This document shows positions 5,332 through 8,012 of a stretch of DNA of 8,012 nt, piece after piece. Numbering within the stretch: the first letter of the stretch is position 1; every line of letters starts with the position of its first letter. This DNA is from Bacteroidales bacterium. Its GTDB lineage: Bacteria; Bacteroidota; Bacteroidia; Bacteroidales; UBA1556. A model generated the notes under the pieces. It was given only the letters and a program-made list of their open reading frames with translations. It did not search any database and had not been told where the DNA came from. A program made the translations under genes and the position numbers. Location of the stretch: assembly GCA_029935325.1 (NCBI GenBank), contig JAOZKO010000121.1, positions 1 through 8,012 on the forward strand, given 5' to 3'.

Positions 5332-6522
5332 TTAATTATCTTCATCCGCTTTTATAAACTCTATTTCAGCTTCGGGGAACATGGTTTTTAAAGACTTCTT
5401 TACATCTTTTTCCAAGGTATTTTTTGGTAATTCTATATATTTCAAATCCTTAAGATTTGCCATATCTCTAGGCAAAAATTCTAATGGATTATTACCAATA
5501 AGAATATGCTCTAGGCTTTGTAAATCGCCAAATTCCTCTGGCAATTCCATTATCTCATTATAACTTAAATCAATTGTTTCAAGCTCTTCTATTTTTCCAA
5601 TCTCACCAGGAATTCTCACTAGATTATTGTTATTAAGGAATAAATCCCAAAGTTTTTTGTGGTCTCCAATACTTGAGGGTAGTTCACGAATTTTGCAATG
5701 GGAAAGGTCTAAACTACGAAGTTGTTCTATGTTTTTTGTAACATCAAGTACCTGACGAATGCTTAGTTTATCATTATAACTTAAGTCTAAAGCTTCTAGA
5801 TTTTGAAAACGAGTTAATTCTTCAGAAAGCATTGATAATCTATTATGCTGAAGTATTATTTCTTCAATAGAACGATTCTGAGATAGAAATCTAAATGAAG
5901 TATCCCATTCCATTGAAGGGTTAGCACTTAAGTCTAATATTTTTAAACCATATAAGTTAGCTACTTCCCATGGAATAGTATCAAGATTTAAATGACTCAA
6001 ATCCAAATGTTCCAATCCGCTAATACTTGCCAAAGGTGTAAAAACTTCATTTAAATCAAGGTATTTACATCCCGAAAGGCTTACCATCATTAGATCAATA
6101 TTTTTGATATTTTCAGGAATAATTTTTAGAGGGTTGAAACCCACATATATACTTTCCAAATTCTGGAAACTTCTTGGGTCTGATGTGTCTAGATATAGTG
6201 TTTCAATATTATTGCTGTCAATGTATAGTATTTGCAATTTTTTCAATCTAGCCAATTCTGGTGGAAATTCTGATAGTTGATTATCCGATAATATCACTAT
6301 TTGCACATTGCGGAATCGGCTAATGGTTTTTGGTACTTTAGTTAAACCTTGACTTGATAAGTCTAAAATATATACTTCGGCGGTATTCTTCAGCGCTTTT
6401 TCTATATCGGTATATACAAATTCATCTTCTAGCTCTTCTTCAGTTAATAATGAATTGGATTGAGAATAGACAAGAGAACTAAATGTAAATAGGACTATGC
6501 ATAACAGTAAAAATCGTAACAT
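5332..6522 (-). CDS. Secreted leucine-rich-repeat protein
   Basis: Starting at ATG 6522 the product has 396 residues and a textbook signal peptide ('MLRFLLLCIVLFTFSSLVYSQ', probable cleavage near residue 20). The reading frame extends 35 codons further upstream to another ATG, but that would bury the signal peptide inside the protein. After an acidic stretch (28-36) comes the cap 'DIEKALKNTAEVYILDLSSQGL', then about 13 LRRs of roughly 23 residues (about 49-370) with the pattern 'LexLdLsyNxixelPxei', and a C-terminal cap 'MFPEAEIEF'. The repeats between about 100 and 265 are less regular in length. LRRs are protein-binding scaffolds; there is no enzyme domain, membrane anchor or Por sorting domain at the C-terminus, so it is probably periplasmic or exported. 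The partner is unknown, and the small lipoprotein gene 47 bp downstream is one candidate. Confidence 0.9.
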   Translation of the reverse strand: MLRFLLLCIVLFTFSSLVYSQSNSLLTEEELEDEFVYTDIEKALKNTAEVYILDLSSQGLTKVPKTISRFRNVQIVILSDNQLSEFPPELARLKKLQILYIDSNNIETLYLDTSDPRSFQNLESIYVGFNPLKIIPENIKNIDLMMVSLSGCKYLDLNEVFTPLASISGLEHLDLSHLNLDTIPWEVANLYGLKILDLSANPSMEWDTSFRFLSQNRSIEEIILQHNRLSMLSEELTRFQNLEALDLSYNDKLSIRQVLDVTKNIEQLRSLDLSHCKIRELPSSIGDHKKLWDLFLNNNNLVRIPGEIGKIEELETIDLSYNEIMELPEEFGDLQSLEHILIGNNPLEFLPRDMANLKDLKYIELPKNTLEKDVKKSLKTMFPEAEIEFIKADEDN

Positions 6523-6697
6523 CTTATGAGGTATTAATGTTTGTACAAATTTGAAGATGTAAAAGTAGGAATTTTTTTGTTGTGAATATTGGTAAATATT
6601 ACTTTTCAATATCAGGACCAAACGCATACAGGAATTACCGTATAAGGTCTATACATTTTTTGTTTCTTTGCAAATCGAAATTTTAAAAGCAAATATT
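6523..6697. promoter_or_regulatory. Divergent promoter region between the LRR gene and the PfkB kinase gene
   Basis: These 175 bp must carry start signals for both directions. I find no convincing TTG-N19-TAnnTTTG pair for either gene; partial -7-like words exist (TTTCTTTG at 6663-6670 toward the kinase, and CAAATTTG on the minus strand about 20 bases before the LRR start at 6522), each lacking a well-spaced -33 element. No Shine-Dalgarno sequence precedes either ATG, as is usual in Bacteroidota. Confidence 0.4.
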
Positions 6698-7666
6698 ATG
6701 GCAAAAGTATTAGGTATGGGCAATGCATTAGTTGATGCACTTGTACAAATAGACAACGACAATATATTAGAAGAATTGAATTTACCAAAAGGCAGTATGC
6801 AATTAGTTGATTGGGATACATCAGAAAAAGTGATGAAGGCTGTAGATGCTTTTCCTCGCTCTCAAGCTTCTGGTGGCTCTGCTGCTAATACAATTCATGG
6901 ATTGGCAAAGCTAGGAATCGAAACTGGTTTTATTGGTAAAATAGGAAAAGATGAAATAGGTTCTTTTTTCAAAAATGACTTATTAGATGCTAAAGTAAAT
7001 CCACTATTAGCAGAAAGCAATACCCGTTCTGGACTTGCAATGGCATTGGTTAGCCCCGATTCCGAGCGTACTTTTGCTACTTTCTTAGGAGCAGCAGTGG
7101 AATTATCAGCTGATGATTTAAAAGTTGAAAGTTTTATGGGTTACGACTTCTTTCATATTGAAGGATATTTAGTACAAAATTATGAGCTAATTGAAAAGGC
7201 CGTAAAACTAGCAAAAGAAGCCAATTGCAAAGTAAGTATCGATCTTGCCAGCTATAATGTGGTGGAAGATAATTTGGAATTTATTAAGCGTATTACCGAG
7301 CAATATGTAGATATAGTTTTTGCCAATGAAGAGGAAGCCAAAGCATTTACTGGAAAAGAACCTGAAGAAGCTTTGCACGCAATTGCTGAGGTAGCAGACT
7401 ATGCTATTGTAAAAATTGGGAGCAAAGGAAGTATGGTGAAACATAATGGACAGGTTTATACCGCTGGAGTAATAAAGGCAAATAGTATTGATACTACAGG
7501 TGCTGGTGACTTATATGCTTCTGGATTTATATTTGGATTAATAAAAGGATATTCTCTTGACCGTTGTGCTGCTATTGGCTCCATTACAGCAGGAAATATT
7601 ATTGAAGTAATAGGCGCGAAAATGGACAACCAACGTTGGGATGGTATTTATGATGCTATTGGATAA
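6698..7666 (+). CDS. PfkB/ribokinase-family kinase, adenosine-kinase-like
   Basis: The 322-residue protein should phosphorylate a nucleoside or sugar hydroxyl with ATP in the cytoplasm. Both PfkB signatures are intact: 'GGSAANTIHGLAKLG' (59-73), which carries the GGSAANT form common in adenosine-kinase-like members, and 'DTTGAGDLYASGF' (265-277), whose D271 is the catalytic base and whose GAGD forms the anion hole. 'NEEEA' (210-214) is the N-x-x-E-type Mg/phosphate motif. The N-terminal 'VLGMGNALVDALVQI' is the first strand and substrate Asp region. ATG at 6698 is chosen because it opens this strand directly; a TTG 30 bases upstream adds only an atypical leader. The gene is divergent from its left neighbours and has no right neighbour in view, so context gives no pathway. 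Adenosine, inosine/guanosine or a sugar are all possible substrates. Confidence 0.9.
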   Translation: MAKVLGMGNALVDALVQIDNDNILEELNLPKGSMQLVDWDTSEKVMKAVDAFPRSQASGGSAANTIHGLAKLGIETGFIGKIGKDEIGSFFKNDLLDAKVNPLLAESNTRSGLAMALVSPDSERTFATFLGAAVELSADDLKVESFMGYDFFHIEGYLVQNYELIEKAVKLAKEANCKVSIDLASYNVVEDNLEFIKRITEQYVDIVFANEEEAKAFTGKEPEEALHAIAEVADYAIVKIGSKGSMVKHNGQVYTAGVIKANSIDTTGAGDLYASGFIFGLIKGYSLDRCAAIGSITAGNIIEVIGAKMDNQRWDGIYDAIG

Positions 7667-7715
7667 GACTGGTTCTTTTACCGCTGAGACATAATGTTTT
7701 TAGGGCATTAAAGGG

Positions 7716-7755
7716 TTGTAAAAGATTATAATGAATTGTAAAAGGTTGGTAAGGA
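7716..7755 (+). repeat. Degenerate 10-bp tandem repeat (TTGTAAAAGG)
   Basis: Four consecutive decamers can be read: TTGTAAAAGA, TTATAATGAA, TTGTAAAAGG and TTGGTAAGGA. The first and third are nearly identical and the others keep part of the consensus. A related word, TTTGCAAAGG, occurs out of phase at 7768-7777. Confidence 0.5.
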
Positions 7756-7772
7756 GTATTAAAGTGGTTTGC

Positions 7773-7791
7773 AAAGGAGCTTCGCTTTTTT
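7773..7791 (-). terminator. Hairpin with GAA triloop downstream of the kinase gene (possible terminator)
   Basis: On the plus strand an 8-bp stem (7773-7780 with 7784-7791, two G-T wobbles) with a TTC loop ends in six T residues, 106 bases after the PfkB stop codon, so it could weakly terminate that transcript. Read on the minus strand its core is GCGAAGC, with the same C-G-closed GAA triloop as the hairpins near the transposase gene, so it might instead be a stray member of that family. Confidence 0.4.
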
Positions 7792-7820
7792 ACTTTTTAC
7801 TTTAAACTTTTGCCTTTCCC
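7785..7820 (+). repeat. Heptamer tandem repeat (CTTTNNN)
   Basis: The stretch divides into CTTTTTTA, CTTTTTA, CTTTAAA, CTTTTGC and CTTTCCC: one unit of eight bases and four of seven, each starting CTTT with a variable tail. Heptanucleotide short tandem repeats are known from cyanobacterial intergenic DNA (STRR sequences); this looks like a comparable but degenerate array. Confidence 0.6.
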
Positions 7821-7830
7821 ATTGATTTAA

Positions 7831-7908
7831 CCGCTGAGACACTAAGGCACTGAGGTTATTTTACCGAGGTGCTGATAGTTTCTCTTTTACTACTGAGGTG
7901 CTGAAGTT
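7831..7908 (+). repeat. Octamer repeat blocks (consensus CTGAGGYN)
   Basis: Octamers run in phase at 7834 (CTGAGACA), 7842 (CTAAGGCA) and 7850 (CTGAGGTT), again at 7864 (CCGAGGTG) and 7872 (CTGATAGT), and again at 7893 (CTGAGGTG) and 7901 (CTGAAGTT). Blocks are introduced by TTAC- or TTAAC-like sequence. Single block starts (ACCGCTGA) occur at 7680 and at the window end (8000), so the family continues on both sides of this stretch. Confidence 0.6.
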
Positions 7909-7945
7909 TTATGAAGCCTTGTTGCAAACTTATACTAGATCCCCT

Positions 7946-7989
7946 ATTACAACAATAATATTTGAAGCAAGTGAAACAATTGTTGCAAT
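7946..7989. repeat. Inverted repeat ATTACAACAAT / ATTGTTGCAAT
   Basis: The arms 7946-7956 and 7979-7989 pair at 10 of 11 positions around a 22-base loop. TTGTTGCAA of the right arm also occurs as a direct copy at 7919-7927. It may be a small hairpin element or operator-like site; with no gene in view on this side its role cannot be judged. Confidence 0.3.
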
Positions 7990-8012
7990 AGCATAAATTA
8001 CCGCTGACATAA

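Larger units (their letters stand above)
7667..8012. repeat. Gene-free region made of degenerate short-period repeats
   Basis: No reading frame of credible length or RNA gene is seen in these 346 bases. Instead three kinds of short-period sequence follow one another: about four 10-base units (7716-7755), five units of 7-8 bases (7785-7820), and 8-base units in several blocks (7831-7908), with the anchor ACCGCTGA at 7680-7687, 7830-7837 and 8000-8007. The region is cut by the window end. It resembles decaying intergenic microsatellite-like repeats rather than former coding sequence. Confidence 0.6.

Noticed and set aside
6523..6627. Upstream ATG giving a 431-residue LRR protein
   Set aside because: It would place 35 polar and mixed residues before a clear signal peptide; the ATG at 6522 starts exactly at that peptide.
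6668..6697. TTG start for the PfkB kinase
   Set aside because: The ten extra residues are not part of the fold, while ATG 6698 begins directly with the first strand 'MAKVLGMGNALVD'.
7208..7444. Minus-strand reading frame inside the PfkB kinase gene
   Set aside because: It is antisense to a well-conserved enzyme gene and shows no domain or start signal.

Overview
The window is A+T-rich bacterial DNA that most likely comes from a member of the Bacteroidota; class and genus cannot be resolved from the sequence. The reasons are the kind of genes present: a sensor kinase with a long Reg_prop propeller and a Y_Y_Y domain, paired with a LytTR response regulator; an LRR protein that opens with the 'LEKALKN..EVY.LDLS.QGL' type of cap; no clear Shine-Dalgarno sequences; and a possible promoter of the TTG-N19-TAnnTTTG kind.

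Layout. Positions 24-702 hold a complete single-domain Y1/HUH transposase gene (minus strand) between two clusters of small palindromes. The clusters are arranged as a long imperfect inverted repeat, so the unit looks like a REP-associated tyrosine transposase (RAYT) with its REP-like elements. Positions 721-1467 and 1602-4748 (both minus) encode a LytTR response regulator and a 14-blade propeller histidine kinase, a two-component pair separated by 134 bp that holds two palindromes. Positions 4961-5284 and 5332-6522 (both minus) encode a small, very basic putative lipoprotein and a secreted leucine-rich-repeat protein, 47 bp apart and probably co-transcribed. Divergently, 6698-7666 (plus) encodes a PfkB/ribokinase-family kinase of the adenosine-kinase-like type. 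The last 346 bp have no gene and are built from degenerate short-period repeats (10-, 7- and 8-base periods in succession).

How the parts fit. The kinase and response regulator form one signalling system: the periplasmic propeller and Y_Y_Y domain sense an unknown ligand, and the LytTR protein acts on unknown promoters. The LRR protein and the lipoprotein are envelope proteins of unknown role, and nothing shows that the two-component system controls them. The PfkB kinase is probably a housekeeping metabolic enzyme.

The most interesting part is the transposase region. Seven hairpins with different stem sequences nearly all share a GAA triloop (GNA type) and a fixed polarity, pointing inward from both sides of the gene, and three of them carry the same GAATAR hexamer at the 5' foot. 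This resembles the substrate architecture of RAYT/IS200-type single-strand DNA transposases, but with a guide-like word different from the GTRG of proteobacterial REPs.

Four of the reading frames have a TTG or ATG upstream of the start chosen here; the reasons for each choice are given in the entries.
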